A stretch of 64,000 nt of DNA from Paenibacillus planticolens (lineage in GTDB: Bacteria > Bacillota > Bacilli > Paenibacillales > NBRC-103111). This document shows, piece after piece, positions 19,247 through 27,958 of the stretch. Both the position numbers and the translations under genes were made by a program. Below the pieces are notes generated by a model, which ran no database searches, was not told the DNA's origin, and saw nothing but the letters and a program-made list of their open reading frames with translations. The DNA is taken from assembly GCF_013141725.1 (NCBI RefSeq), contig NZ_WHNZ01000017.1, forward strand, positions 62,001-126,000, in the 5' to 3' direction. Numbering within the stretch: the stretch's first letter is position 1; the number at the start of each line of letters is the position of its first letter.

Positions 19247-20478
19247 CTCACTTGTTTGCTTTTCATTTCATCCAGGCGAATGACACGCGTATGCTCCGTG
19301 TGGCTCCATTGTTTGTTGTTCTGCGTGAAGAACGCATAGAACGTAATCGGCCACCAAGACAGCATAAACACGGGATATAAAATTAAATATTTATATACTT
19401 TGCGGGGCGCCTTCTCAATTAGCATCGAGAGCGGCAGCAGCACATAGATCGCGATGCTCACGGAGTTGAAGAAAATCGGGTTGATGTCAGCCAGCATTGG
19501 CGTACCCGCCCACCCCGGCGTTACGGATTTGATCCATAGCAGCACGGAGATAATCGCTCCGAAGAAAAAGTTATATACGTTGGCAGAGTAAACAGCCGCG
19601 TCGATCTTCGTCCAGCTGCCTTCTTTGATTCCTTGCCACAACAGTGGAAAGAAGTAACGCTTAGCTACGTCAAAGTGTCCTTGCATCCAGCGCAAACGCT
19701 GTTTGGCGGAAGCTTTGAACGTAAGCGGCTTCTCGTCGTAAACAATAGCTTCGTAATTGTATGTCGGTCTGATTCCCATCTTGATGCAGCGCATCGAGAA
19801 CTCCAAATCCTCTACAAGACTCGTAGCTCCCCAACCGATCTGCTTCAGGAGCTTGGACTCAAAACACATGCCCGTACCACCCAAATAGTTGGCAAGGCCC
19901 AAGTTCGTGCGGGGCATCTGCCAGAAGCGGTTTGCAAAGTAGTACGAAATCGCGTAAGAACCGGTAACCCAGGAATCGTTCGGATTCTTGCTGTCCAGGT
20001 AAGCTTGAATCACTCTGGAGCCGGTGCAAAGATCATTGTTCATGTGAAGCAGGTAGTCCGGGCTGGCGAGATTGTCGGCATCGAACATAACAACCGCGTC
20101 GTACTGACGTTCACGCTTCCAAAGCTCTTTCAGCATCCATTCGATCGCATAACCCTTGCCTCTCAGGTTCGGGTTGTGCCTTTCCATAGCGTAAACACCG
20201 TGACTGCGGGTAATCTCCGCCGTATTGTCCGTACAGTTGTCACAAATCACGAAGATGTCATAAAGCTCTTTGGGGTAATCCAAAGCCTTCAGATTTTCAA
20301 TCAGTGCGCCAACGACCTGCTCCTCGTTATGTGCTGCGACCAGAACAGCAAACGATTTTTGCGGCGCAAACTTCTGTTTGTTTCTAGGACGGTACCATCC
20401 AAAGAACGTTAAAAATAACTGATACGCACCGACAAGCGCCAAGCCAATCTGAAACGTAAGCACAATCTTGTCAAGCAT
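19243..20478 (-). CDS. Membrane GT2 glycosyltransferase (processive-type)
   Basis: A protein of about 411 residues from ATG 20478 (AAGGGGGA upstream); a longer frame to 20508 has no ribosome site. An N-terminal membrane helix precedes the GT-A domain, which has VLVAAHNEEQVVGALIENL, the metal-binding DAD in VVMFDADNLASPDYL, GGTGMCFES and the processive-type QRLRWMQGHFDV. Three or four C-terminal helices follow (FFFGAIISVLLWI, FFNSVSIAIYVLLPL, YLILYPVFMLSWWPITFYAF). This is the cellulose/hyaluronan/poly-GlcNAc synthase family; it would use a nucleotide sugar on the cytoplasmic face. The product is unknown. The 826-bp gap upstream suggests its own control region. Confidence 0.85.
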   Translation of the reverse strand: MLDKIVLTFQIGLALVGAYQLFLTFFGWYRPRNKQKFAPQKSFAVLVAAHNEEQVVGALIENLKALDYPKELYDIFVICDNCTDNTAEITRSHGVYAMERHNPNLRGKGYAIEWMLKELWKRERQYDAVVMFDADNLASPDYLLHMNNDLCTGSRVIQAYLDSKNPNDSWVTGSYAISYYFANRFWQMPRTNLGLANYLGGTGMCFESKLLKQIGWGATSLVEDLEFSMRCIKMGIRPTYNYEAIVYDEKPLTFKASAKQRLRWMQGHFDVAKRYFFPLLWQGIKEGSWTKIDAAVYSANVYNFFFGAIISVLLWIKSVTPGWAGTPMLADINPIFFNSVSIAIYVLLPLSMLIEKAPRKVYKYLILYPVFMLSWWPITFYAFFTQNNKQWSHTEHTRVIRLDEMKSKQVS

Positions 20479-20508
20479 GAAGCAAAGTCCCCCTTTTTGT
20501 TTATGCAC

Positions 20509-21304
20509 ACAAGCTATCTTTTTATATGCGTAGTGCGCAATTATGTACAGGTGAATTAACCGTTCTTGATTTTCCTCTCTTTCCCCCTATTTGTCAAAGT
20601 CTGCTTAGAACGAAAAATAGCCGGTTCTCTGAGATTTAAGGGGAACGTGCACACACTTTGCAGCAAGTGCTTGAAATCAGATCGTTAATGTCCTGTTTTC
20701 AACGTTTTTCATTTTATTGTGTACAAAAAGTTCACCATTTAGACCAACAGCAACCCCTCGTGTGATTCGGGTTTTATTATAATTCACCCGGGCTTACCCT
20801 GACAACTTTTGCCGATCCTGCCGTAAAACGGCTGATGCCGATGAAATTCAAGATGAAATTCAAGGGATCCTTCATAACATTCGTTCTGCTTTCAGGCAAA
20901 GAGTCCGTCATAAGCCAATCTCATTCTTAAGGACTGCAACTGCCCGACATAAAGCATAACGGACTCATGGATCCAGATGCCATATGACCTAAGTACTGAC
21001 TTTCGTTCGGGCAGTTTCAACCAGAAACGTCTTGCATCGACAGCTTATTCAAAAAATCCCAAATTGAAAGGGCTTGCATTATGGATGCTATAGGCATTAA
21101 GGAATGGGATAACACTGCGGCATTTAGGATACAATGTAAAAGGAATACTATTCCATTGTTTCCATGATTTTATCCATCGCGAAGCAACCTGAAAAATGTA
21201 AACATCACTTTCTTAACATTTATTACTGCGTTAATCTCTTTTTAATAAATGTTCATTATAATTTGAAATAGCTGGTATCTTAAACCCGAAGGAGGCTACT
21301 GCTC
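20509..21304. other. Gene-free region between the GT2 and PAP2 genes
   Basis: No credible gene. It holds a tandem GATGAAATTCAA (20840-20863), GGATCC at 20865 and 20969, exactly 104 bp apart, an inverted GAGTCCGT/ACGGACTC pair (20901 and 20959), and AACATTTATTA/TAATAAATGTT arms at about 21214-21254, just upstream of the PAP2 ribosome site. The last may be an operator for that gene. Confidence 0.5.
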
Positions 21305-21832
21305 ATGAGCAAAGTCGTGAACTGGCTTCAGCATCATGAAACTCGCATGTTTCACTTTGTGAATCAACGTATTCAGCACTTCTTCCTGGATCATTTCTTT
21401 TCTACAATCACGCATCTGGGAGGAGCTACGGCTACGATTGTCATTTCTCTCTGCTGCGCTTTATTTGGGCAAGGACATCTGAAAACCGCAGGCATTCAAG
21501 CTCTCATCGCCCTAACAATCAGTCATATACCGGTTGCCGTAATCAAAAAGAAATATCCGCGGCTGCGGCCTTATCTGGTGCATCCCCAAGCGATAACTTA
21601 CAAAAATCCATTAACGGATCATTCCTTCCCGTCCGGACATACTACCGCCATCTTTTCCATCATCATTCCAATTATGACAGCCATACCTGTTCTTGGCGTT
21701 ATCCTTCTGCCGCTTGCTCTCATCGTCGGCGTATCGCGTATCTATCTAGGGCTGCACTATCCATCCGATTGTCTAGTCGGGTGTCTGATCGGTACGGCGA
21801 CAGCTTTAACAACCATAGCTCTATGGGGGTAA
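21305..21832 (+). CDS. PAP2 superfamily phosphatase
   Basis: A 175-residue polytopic membrane protein with the three lipid phosphatase motifs: KKKYPRLRP (about 81-89), PSGH (109-112) and SRIYLGLHYPSD (144-155), which carry the catalytic His residues and the Arg/Lys that hold phosphate. Typical substrates are undecaprenyl diphosphate or phosphatidic acid/phosphatidylglycerol phosphate. GGAGG precedes ATG 21305. The next gene starts 6 bases after the stop and encodes a diacylglycerol-type glycosyltransferase, so a role in lipid metabolism is likely. Confidence 0.88.
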   Translation: MSKVVNWLQHHETRMFHFVNQRIQHFFLDHFFSTITHLGGATATIVISLCCALFGQGHLKTAGIQALIALTISHIPVAVIKKKYPRLRPYLVHPQAITYKNPLTDHSFPSGHTTAIFSIIIPIMTAIPVLGVILLPLALIVGVSRIYLGLHYPSDCLVGCLIGTATALTTIALWG

Positions 21833-21837
21833 AATGA

Positions 21838-22965
21838 ATGAATGCTGTGCAGGGTAAAAAACGGGTGCTCATCCTCTCGGAAGGCTTCGGGGCCGGTCAT
21901 ACGCAAGCAGCCTATGCGCTCGCTGTCAGCTTAGAGAAGCGGTGTGCGAATATTGAAACGCGTGTATTGGAGCTGGGGGCTTTCCTGCATCCGACAATAG
22001 CGCCATGGATTTTCCATGCCTACAAAAAGACACTGACCGCAAGCCCCAAACTCTACGGCCGGTTATACCGCTCCCAATACAAGAAATCGTTAAACCGGTT
22101 GACGCAATTGGCGCTGCACCGCATTTTTTACGCGCAGACTGCAGAGATTATCCGGAATTGGGCGCCGCAGGCTATCGTCTGCACCCATCCTTTTCCGAGC
22201 GTCGTCGTTTCCCGATTGAAAAGGGCCGGCCTTGACATCCCGCTGTGCACCGTCATAACGGATTATGACGTACACGGGACTTGGGTCAGCAGTGAAGTGA
22301 ACAAATATATGGTCTCGACAGAAGACGTCAAAAATAAACTGCTTGGCCGGGGCATCCCCGCCGCTCAAGTGGAAATCACAGGAATCCCCGTTCATCCGAG
22401 TTTCCGGGAGGCGCACGATAAAGCAAAGATCCGGCAGCAGTTCCAATTGGCTGCGATGCCTACGGTTCTCGTCATGGGAGGCGGCTGGGGCTTAATCGGC
22501 GGCGATTCCCTCAGTGAGCATCTCGTCACGTGGAGAGACCGTGTGCAGTTCATATTTTGCCTCGGAAATAACGCTAAAACGTTAGCCAAGCTCACCGCTG
22601 ATGCCCGTTATCAGCATCCGAACATCCGGCTGCTCGGATTTACGCCGGACATCGACAAATTAATGGAAGTTTCGGATTTGCTCGTTACGAAGCCGGGTGG
22701 GATGACCTGTTCAGAAGGACTTGCCAAATCCATTCCGATGCTGTTCTATGATCCGATTCCGGGCCAGGAAGAAGAGAACGTGCTTTATTTTACCGAGCAA
22801 GGCTTCGGTGAGCCGATCCGGTCGGCAGATACCATTGCCAACTGGTTGACGATGCTCGTCAGCCGCTATACGGATGTGCAGGCCAGACGTGTTTGGAACT
22901 ACCGCCAAAGAATGAATATGCCTTCGGCTGATTGTTCGGAGGTTATTCTCCAAGTGCTCGGCTAA
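21838..22965 (+). CDS. MGDG synthase/UgtP-family glycosyltransferase (GT28)
   Basis: A 375-residue protein. The N-terminal LILSEGFGAGHTQAAYALA and VCTHPFPSVVVSRLKRAG match the MGDG-synthase N domain, and VMGGGWGLIGGDSL followed by LLVTKPGGMTCSEGLAKSIPM matches the UDP-sugar-binding C domain. These enzymes add glucose or galactose to diacylglycerol to make membrane glycolipids, including the lipoteichoic acid anchor. It acts at the inner face of the membrane without clear membrane segments. It is translationally close to the PAP2 gene, which could make the diacylglycerol substrate. The specific sugar cannot be read from the sequence. Confidence 0.85.
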   Translation: MNAVQGKKRVLILSEGFGAGHTQAAYALAVSLEKRCANIETRVLELGAFLHPTIAPWIFHAYKKTLTASPKLYGRLYRSQYKKSLNRLTQLALHRIFYAQTAEIIRNWAPQAIVCTHPFPSVVVSRLKRAGLDIPLCTVITDYDVHGTWVSSEVNKYMVSTEDVKNKLLGRGIPAAQVEITGIPVHPSFREAHDKAKIRQQFQLAAMPTVLVMGGGWGLIGGDSLSEHLVTWRDRVQFIFCLGNNAKTLAKLTADARYQHPNIRLLGFTPDIDKLMEVSDLLVTKPGGMTCSEGLAKSIPMLFYDPIPGQEEENVLYFTEQGFGEPIRSADTIANWLTMLVSRYTDVQARRVWNYRQRMNMPSADCSEVILQVLG

Positions 22966-22978
22966 CCATAGCTTTACG

Positions 22979-23028
22979 CAAAAAAGGCCCCCGTTCTGCT
23001 GAAATAGAGCAGAAGGAGAGCCTTTGTA
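22979..23028 (-). terminator. Terminator after trmB
   Basis: AAAGGCTC...TTCTGCT pairs with AGCAGAA...GGCCTTT on the minus strand, with six T after it. It may also work for the convergent glycosyltransferase gene. Confidence 0.8.
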
Positions 23029-23032
23029 TGCG

Positions 23033-23764
23033 TTATTCCGCTTTCGGTTTGCTTAATTGGTCTAGATGCGAAGCAAGCGCGTCCTGACCGATCACAACTT
23101 CACAGCGGTGAATGTTCATGCCTTGTGTAGCGAACTTGGTTTCATATTCCGTCATAACATGGTCCGGGTGAAACCCGTCCGCATGAAGATTTAAGGAAAT
23201 ATTCCGCATTCTGAGTCCCATATCGGCAAAAGAATTGAGCGAGAATTCGAAGAGCGATTGCGAATCGGTTTTCAAATGAATTTCGCCGTTTGCATTCAAA
23301 ATCTGCTGATATTTGGTCACAAAGCCCGGGTGCGTCAATCGTCTGCGAGCATGCTTTTTCTTCGGCCATGGATCGCTGAAGTTCAAATAAACCCGCTCCA
23401 GTTCTCCTTCGGCAAAAGCTTCTTCAATGTGTTCAATATTGAACAGCATCAGCTTCAAGTTCGGAATGCCCGGCGCAGACTCCGTCTCTTCCTCGGACTT
23501 GATCTCATGAGCGATCTTCGCCTTCTCACTTGCTTTGCGGATAAGCTCGTCGTACATATCGACGCCAATGAAATTAACATCCGGATACTTCTTGCTCATT
23601 TCACTGATGAAACGCCCTTTCCCCATCCCAAGCTCAGCATGAATAGGGTTGTTGTTGCCAAATAACTCGGCCCATTTGCCTCTATAATCTTTAGCATTGA
23701 GAACAACGAGTTCCTTCTGACGTTCTATATCTTCTCTAATTCCTTTTCTTCCCCGTAACCGCAT
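23033..23764 (-). CDS. trmB: tRNA (guanine-N7-)-methyltransferase
   Basis: A 243-residue class I SAM methyltransferase making m7G46 in tRNA. AELGMGKGRFISEMSKKYPD is the SAM-binding motif, VYLNFSDPWPKKKHARRRL holds the catalytic and tRNA-contact residues, and HLKTDSQSLFEFS follows. Length is slightly above the usual 215-220 because of a C-terminal tail. It stands alone, with a terminator after it. Confidence 0.95.
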   Translation of the reverse strand: MRLRGRKGIREDIERQKELVVLNAKDYRGKWAELFGNNNPIHAELGMGKGRFISEMSKKYPDVNFIGVDMYDELIRKASEKAKIAHEIKSEEETESAPGIPNLKLMLFNIEHIEEAFAEGELERVYLNFSDPWPKKKHARRRLTHPGFVTKYQQILNANGEIHLKTDSQSLFEFSLNSFADMGLRMRNISLNLHADGFHPDHVMTEYETKFATQGMNIHRCEVVIGQDALASHLDQLSKPKAE

Positions 23765-23839
23765 CTACAATTTGCCTCCTACACGTACAAGCTATCGAAT
23801 ACAAATCATAGACCATTCCAGGGAAAAAATCAAAGGGAA

Positions 23840-24049
23840 TTACACTTCCAGTTTATGATATTCAATGGTTGAGGACGTAGCGGGGAATAGCTTGCGCTCT
23901 AAAGAACGAAGCACTTTTTGCCGGGCTTCCTTCGATATATTCGGATCGGCCACATACTTCACGCCACTGCATAGAACGAAAGCTTCCTTAACTGTCAGTT
24001 CAACGGACAAGGTTTCTGTTGATAAAGATGACAAGGTTGATACCGTCAT
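23840..24049 (-). CDS. Small conserved-looking protein of unknown function
   Basis: A 69-residue protein from ATG 24049 (GGTGA upstream) or 73 residues from GTG 24061 (AAAGGA upstream). It contains ELTVKEAFVLCSGVKYVADP and a basic ISKEARQKVLRSLERKLFP. I do not recognise a family. No signal peptide or membrane helix. It lies alone behind a terminator and quartet D. Confidence 0.5.
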   Translation of the reverse strand: MTVSTLSSLSTETLSVELTVKEAFVLCSGVKYVADPNISKEARQKVLRSLERKLFPATSSTIEYHKLEV

Positions 24050-24142
24050 GATTTGGTTCACCTGCTTTCCTTTTCAGCTTTTAATCCTAGTTTTGGTTAG
24101 GACTAAACTCTTTATGCTTGGCAGATCGTGGCTAATAAAAAA

Positions 24143-24190
24143 CAAGACTGTCCCCAGTCATTTCAATGACTTTTGGGACAGCCTTTTGTA
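24143..24190 (-). terminator. Terminator upstream of the small unknown gene
   Basis: GGCTGTCCC pairs with GGGACAGTC around an inner AGTCATT/AATGACT pairing, followed by a T run on the minus strand. It would end transcripts coming from the WGxxGxxG gene across quartet D. Confidence 0.75.
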
Positions 24191-24211
24191 CAGTTATGTG
24201 GTCATAATAAG

Positions 24212-24386
24212 GGAGAAAATTCCCTCTAATTTGGCTGCAGAAGCTTGTCAGATCCATTTAGCCGGAGAAACTCCATCTATTTGCGCAGATTTCGTGAGAA
24301 CCTATTAAATCCGGTCAAATTAACGGGAGGTTTTCCTTCTACTTCCCTGAGAGGTCATCTTTTGAGCAATTTAGAAGGAGATTTCC
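24212..24386. repeat. Phased palindrome quartet, family D (GGAGAAA...TTCC)
   Basis: GGAGAAAATTCC at 24212, GGAGAAACTCC at 24264, GGAGGTTTTCC at 24326 and GGAGATTTCC at 24377; starts are 52, 62 and 51 bp apart. Units 1-2 are followed by CTAATTTG and CTATTTG, and units 3-4 are preceded by the inverted form (CAAATTAA and CAATTTAG). This fills the gap between the small unknown gene and the WGxxGxxG gene. Confidence 0.88.
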
Positions 24387-24416
24387 CTGTTAAATTAGTG
24401 CCCCACACAATCGTTC

Positions 24417-25064
24417 TTACTTATAGCTCTCATCTCTTCGTTTATTGCTTCCCCGTAGACCAGCCAGCCCCAGCAGTCCTACCAGACCAAGCCATCCCCA
24501 ATTCGTACCCGTGTTAGTAGGTGTAGTCGCATAAGTACGATAAGAGGTCGTATCATAATTGCCGCGGTTCGTTGCCGTTGTTCCTGTCGTACTCATTCGG
24601 TCCATGAGATTGTTGCCATAACCGTTAATTTGGCCCATAACTCCTGTACCGGTCGTACTTTTTCCCGTATACGTGTTTGTGGTTGTTCCGCTCGGTCTGT
24701 ACGTTCCATCGTATTTGCCCGGATACGTAGTAGTTGTCGGAGCAAGTGGAGTTGCAAGCGGGGTCGCGTTATACGTATTCGTATTGGTCATCGTCCCCGT
24801 TCCGTTCAATAAACCCGTTCCCGCGCTAGTCCCCGTCGTAGCATCATAATTGCTGCCCGTATAGCCCGATGTTGTCGTAGTTCCCGTCCCCATAGTTCCA
24901 GTAGTTCCACTAGTTCCCGTAGTTCCCATAGTACCCATAGTTCCCGAAGTTCCCGTGTGCGTGTTCATTGTCGGTGTACTCATGTTTGCGTGCGCCCCAA
25001 CTGCCCCAAAGCTCAATGCTGCCGTCAAAGCTACCGTTAATGACACTGTACGAAACTTTTTCAC
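24417..25064 (-). CDS. Secreted Thr/Gly-rich protein with WGxxGxxG C-terminal anchor
   Basis: A 215-residue protein. A signal peptide (MKKFRTVSLTVALTAALSFG, cleavage near AHA) is followed by Thr/Gly-rich low-complexity sequence with GTMGTTGTSGT repeats, then NWGWLGLVGLLGLAGLRGSN and a basic tail (KRRDESYK). The Trp-Gly-x-x-Gly hydrophobic segment plus basic end is the WGxxGxxG arrangement seen on small secreted proteins of Paenibacillus-type bacteria. It is likely surface- or membrane-attached; its function is unknown. The Thr-rich middle could be glycosylated (inference). Confidence 0.75.
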   Translation of the reverse strand: MKKFRTVSLTVALTAALSFGAVGAHANMSTPTMNTHTGTSGTMGTMGTTGTSGTTGTMGTGTTTTSGYTGSNYDATTGTSAGTGLLNGTGTMTNTNTYNATPLATPLAPTTTTYPGKYDGTYRPSGTTTNTYTGKSTTGTGVMGQINGYGNNLMDRMSTTGTTATNRGNYDTTSYRTYATTPTNTGTNWGWLGLVGLLGLAGLRGSNKRRDESYK

Positions 25065-25216
25065 TTGTTCATTTCCCCTCTCGGCATATGATCGTCATGC
25101 AAAGTTATCATGCTCCGATAAGCCCTATTTTAACGGGGAAGTTGGTGGAAAGGCAGGGGTCGCTTTCATGTTTAATTTTCGCTACAATAGGGTGGAAGGA
25201 AAGGAGTACGAACCTG

Positions 25217-26176
25217 ATGTCTACATTGATACAAGAATCACCCCAACTATGGGGGGATAAACGTTTCCATACATGGAATTATGAAATGCGCGAAGCTTTC
25301 GGCGGCAAAGTATTCAAAGTGATGCTCGATGCAGGCTTTACTTGTCCGAACCGCGACGGCAATATTGCGACCGGCGGTTGTACATTTTGCAGTGCGAGAG
25401 GCTCTGGGGATTTTGCCGGAAGCCGCCGCGACGACCTCGTTACCCAATTCAACAAAATCAGAGATCTCCAGCATCTGAAATGGCCCGAGGCTAAATATAT
25501 CGGCTATTTCCAAGCCTATACGAATACGTATGCGCCTGTGGAGCAGCTGCGCGAATATTATGAGGTCATTTTACAGCAGCCGGGCGTTGTCGGCTTATCC
25601 ATTGCCACCCGACCGGACTGCCTGCCCGATGATGTTATCGAATATTTGGCGGAGTTGAATGAACGAACCTACTTATGGGTTGAAATGGGCCTTCAGACCG
25701 TTCACGAATCTACGTCTCAGCTCATTAACCGCGCCCATGACACCCAGTGCTACCTCGATGCCGTCGCTAAGCTCCGTAAGCATAATATTCGCACGTGCGC
25801 GCACATTATTTACGGATTGCCGGGAGAAACGCACGAAATGATGCTGGATACCGGCAGAGCCGTCGCGCAGATGGATGTACAGGGGATCAAAATTCATTTG
25901 CTTCATTTAATGCGTAAAACACCGATGGTGAAACAATATGAAGCCGGCTTGCTGCAATTTCTTGAAAAAGATGAATATGTGAAACTCATCGTCGATACGC
26001 TTGAGTTTTTACCGCCGGAAATGATTGTTCACCGGCTAACAGGGGATGCTCCGCGGGATCTGCTGATCGGACCGATGTGGAGCCTCAAAAAATGGGAAGT
26101 GCTGAACAGCTTTGACAAGCTGTTGAGGGAACGAAACACTTGGCAGGGCAAGTATTGGAAAGGCAAGGCCAACTGA
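25217..26176 (+). CDS. mnmL: TIGR01212-type radical SAM protein (YtqA/MnmL-like)
   Basis: A 319-residue protein from ATG 25217 (AAAGGAG upstream); the frame runs open to 24968 but overlaps the divergent gene there. The cluster motif has Cys43, Cys55 and Cys58 in TCPNRDGNIATGGCTFC. The Elp3-like features MGLQTVHESTSQLINRAHD and IYGLPGE follow. The YtqA family has been linked to conversion of cmnm5s2U to nm5s2U at the tRNA wobble position in Gram-positive bacteria. The next gene, the MnmM methyltransferase, completes mnm5s2U, and the pairing strongly supports this assignment. The symbol follows that proposal. Confidence 0.85.
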   Translation: MSTLIQESPQLWGDKRFHTWNYEMREAFGGKVFKVMLDAGFTCPNRDGNIATGGCTFCSARGSGDFAGSRRDDLVTQFNKIRDLQHLKWPEAKYIGYFQAYTNTYAPVEQLREYYEVILQQPGVVGLSIATRPDCLPDDVIEYLAELNERTYLWVEMGLQTVHESTSQLINRAHDTQCYLDAVAKLRKHNIRTCAHIIYGLPGETHEMMLDTGRAVAQMDVQGIKIHLLHLMRKTPMVKQYEAGLLQFLEKDEYVKLIVDTLEFLPPEMIVHRLTGDAPRDLLIGPMWSLKKWEVLNSFDKLLRERNTWQGKYWKGKAN

Positions 26177-26242
26177 CCAAAAGCTTTGGGATCAAACCCA
26201 AATCATTATGGCAAGCACAAACAGCACGGAGGCTATTTTCGC

Positions 26243-26821
26243 ATGGGTTTTGTTTCTGTTTTAGGTTTTGCTCATCAACTTATCGGGCAGCGCGTTCAGC
26301 CGGGCGATACGGTCATTGACGCGACCCTCGGCAACGGCGTAGACACCGTCTTTCTCGCGAAGCTGGCAGGCCGCCGGGGCCGCGTGTACGGCTTCGACAT
26401 TCAGCAGCAAGCGCTGGATCAAACCAAGATGCGTCTGGAGAAGGAGCTCCCGGACGCATCTTCTTCTGTGCACTTGAGCTTATGCAGCCATGCGCTCATG
26501 GAGACGGCTGTGCCGGAAGACCGTCATGGCAAAGTAGCCGCGGTCACATTCAACCTCGGCTACCTGCCAGGCGCCGATCCGGCAACGATCACCAAGCAGG
26601 AATCTACCCTTCCTGCTTTGGAAGCGGCTCTCCGCCTGCTCCGCAAAGGCGGCATTGTAACCATCGTGCTGTACAGCGGACACGATGGAGGCTCAGAAGA
26701 AGCAGCAGCGGTCGAAGCTTGGGCACAGCGGCTCCCGCTCGCCGCTTATCAAGTGCTGCGCTACCAATTCATGAATACAAGCGCGCATGCGCCCTATCTT
26801 TTAGCTTTAGAAAAAAGATAG
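26243..26821 (+). CDS. mnmM: SAM-dependent tRNA-modifying methyltransferase (YtqB/MnmM-like)
   Basis: A 192-residue Rossmann-fold methyltransferase. ATG 26243 follows GGAGG; a longer frame to 26186 has no site. TVIDATLGNGVDTVFLAKLA (residues 23-42) is the SAM-binding motif, followed by FDIQQQALDQT and VTFNLGYLPGAD. YtqB methylates nm5s2U to mnm5s2U in tRNA. It lies 66 bases after the radical SAM gene that would make its substrate. Confidence 0.85.
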   Translation: MGFVSVLGFAHQLIGQRVQPGDTVIDATLGNGVDTVFLAKLAGRRGRVYGFDIQQQALDQTKMRLEKELPDASSSVHLSLCSHALMETAVPEDRHGKVAAVTFNLGYLPGADPATITKQESTLPALEAALRLLRKGGIVTIVLYSGHDGGSEEAAAVEAWAQRLPLAAYQVLRYQFMNTSAHAPYLLALEKR

Positions 26822-26900
26822 ACCCATGATATAATGCTAGATAGTGATTAGCACTATTTTGCCATTATACAGAAGAATTATAGAGAAAGTAGGGATAGCA

Positions 26901-27866
26901 GTGAAATCATACCCGCTTCAATTTCAACCTGAAATGAAAGAACGCGTCTGGGGAGGCAGAGCCCTGGAGAAGTTCGGCTTTCAACTACCGGAAGGCGCGA
27001 TTGGCGAAGGCTGGATGATCGGCGATCACCCGAACGGAACAACGAAGGTCATTAACGGAGAGCTCGCAGGTCTAGGATTAGACGAAATTCGCGAGAAATT
27101 CGGTAAAACGCTATTCGGAACTAAAGGATTTTCCGAAAAAAACGGCCGTTTTCCCCTTCTCATCAAGCTTCTGGATTGTGAAGACGACCTGTCCGTGCAA
27201 GTTCACCCGAACGATAATTACGAGAATTTGGCCGCCGGTGAGCTGGGCAAAACCGAAATGTGGTACATTCTGGACGCAAAGCCCGGAGCCAAAATTATAT
27301 ACGGCATGAAGGAAGGCGTAACACGCGAAAGCTTAGCGCAAGCTATTAGCGAGAACCGTATTCTAGACTGTCTGCAGGAAGTTCCTGTTGAAGCAGGCGA
27401 TTCTTTCTACATCCCTGCAGGAACCGTTCATGCGCTGGGCGCCGGTGTTCTGGTTGCCGAGATTCAGCAAAATTCGGACACTACCTATCGCTTATACGAT
27501 TACAACCGTCCCGGGTTGGATGGCAAGCCGCGCGATCTTCATATTGAAGATTCACTGAATGTCATCGCCTATGAAGGTTCAGGCTCCACCCGGATGAAAA
27601 CGAATCTGAATGAAACCGGCACATGGCTGACGCTGGCCGAGTCTCCTTTTTTCATCGTGGAAAAAGGTCTTGTAGGCCCCAAATGGGAGCTAAGCACATC
27701 CCCTGAAAGCTTCGTGATCCTCGTCATCGCAGAGGGCAGCGGAACGCTTCAGTGGGAAGATGGCAGCATCTCCACCAAACCGGGGGATTGCTTCTTGCTT
27801 CCGGCCAACCTGGGCAGCTATGCGCTTGAAGGCGGCATGACCGTTATACGCAGCTACCTGCCTTAA
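26901..27866 (+). CDS. manA: Mannose-6-phosphate isomerase, class I
   Basis: A 321-residue zinc enzyme interconverting mannose 6-phosphate and fructose 6-phosphate. GTG 26901 is preferred (AGGGAT upstream; MKSYPLQFQPEMKERVWGG matches the family N-terminus); the frame open to 26844 has no site. Zinc ligands lie in VQVHPND, GKTEMWYI and AGTVHALG, with the C-terminal cupin-like half ending at 321. Length fits the Bacillus-type short class I enzymes. A bidirectional terminator separates it from the convergent guaB-like gene. Confidence 0.92.
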   Translation: MKSYPLQFQPEMKERVWGGRALEKFGFQLPEGAIGEGWMIGDHPNGTTKVINGELAGLGLDEIREKFGKTLFGTKGFSEKNGRFPLLIKLLDCEDDLSVQVHPNDNYENLAAGELGKTEMWYILDAKPGAKIIYGMKEGVTRESLAQAISENRILDCLQEVPVEAGDSFYIPAGTVHALGAGVLVAEIQQNSDTTYRLYDYNRPGLDGKPRDLHIEDSLNVIAYEGSGSTRMKTNLNETGTWLTLAESPFFIVEKGLVGPKWELSTSPESFVILVIAEGSGTLQWEDGSISTKPGDCFLLPANLGSYALEGGMTVIRSYLP

Positions 27867-27895
27867 CGCCTTATCCTTTAACCGCAGCGTTGCAA

Positions 27896-27948
27896 AAAAA
27901 TAGCGCTCCAACCGTCATCATTACGATACGGTGGAGCGCTTTTTTTAT
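27896..27948. terminator. Bidirectional terminator between manA and the IMP dehydrogenase gene
   Basis: AGCGCTCCA...CCGT pairs with ACGG...TGGAGCGCT, with A and T runs on both sides. Confidence 0.9.
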
Positions 27949-27958
27949 GGCTGCTGTT

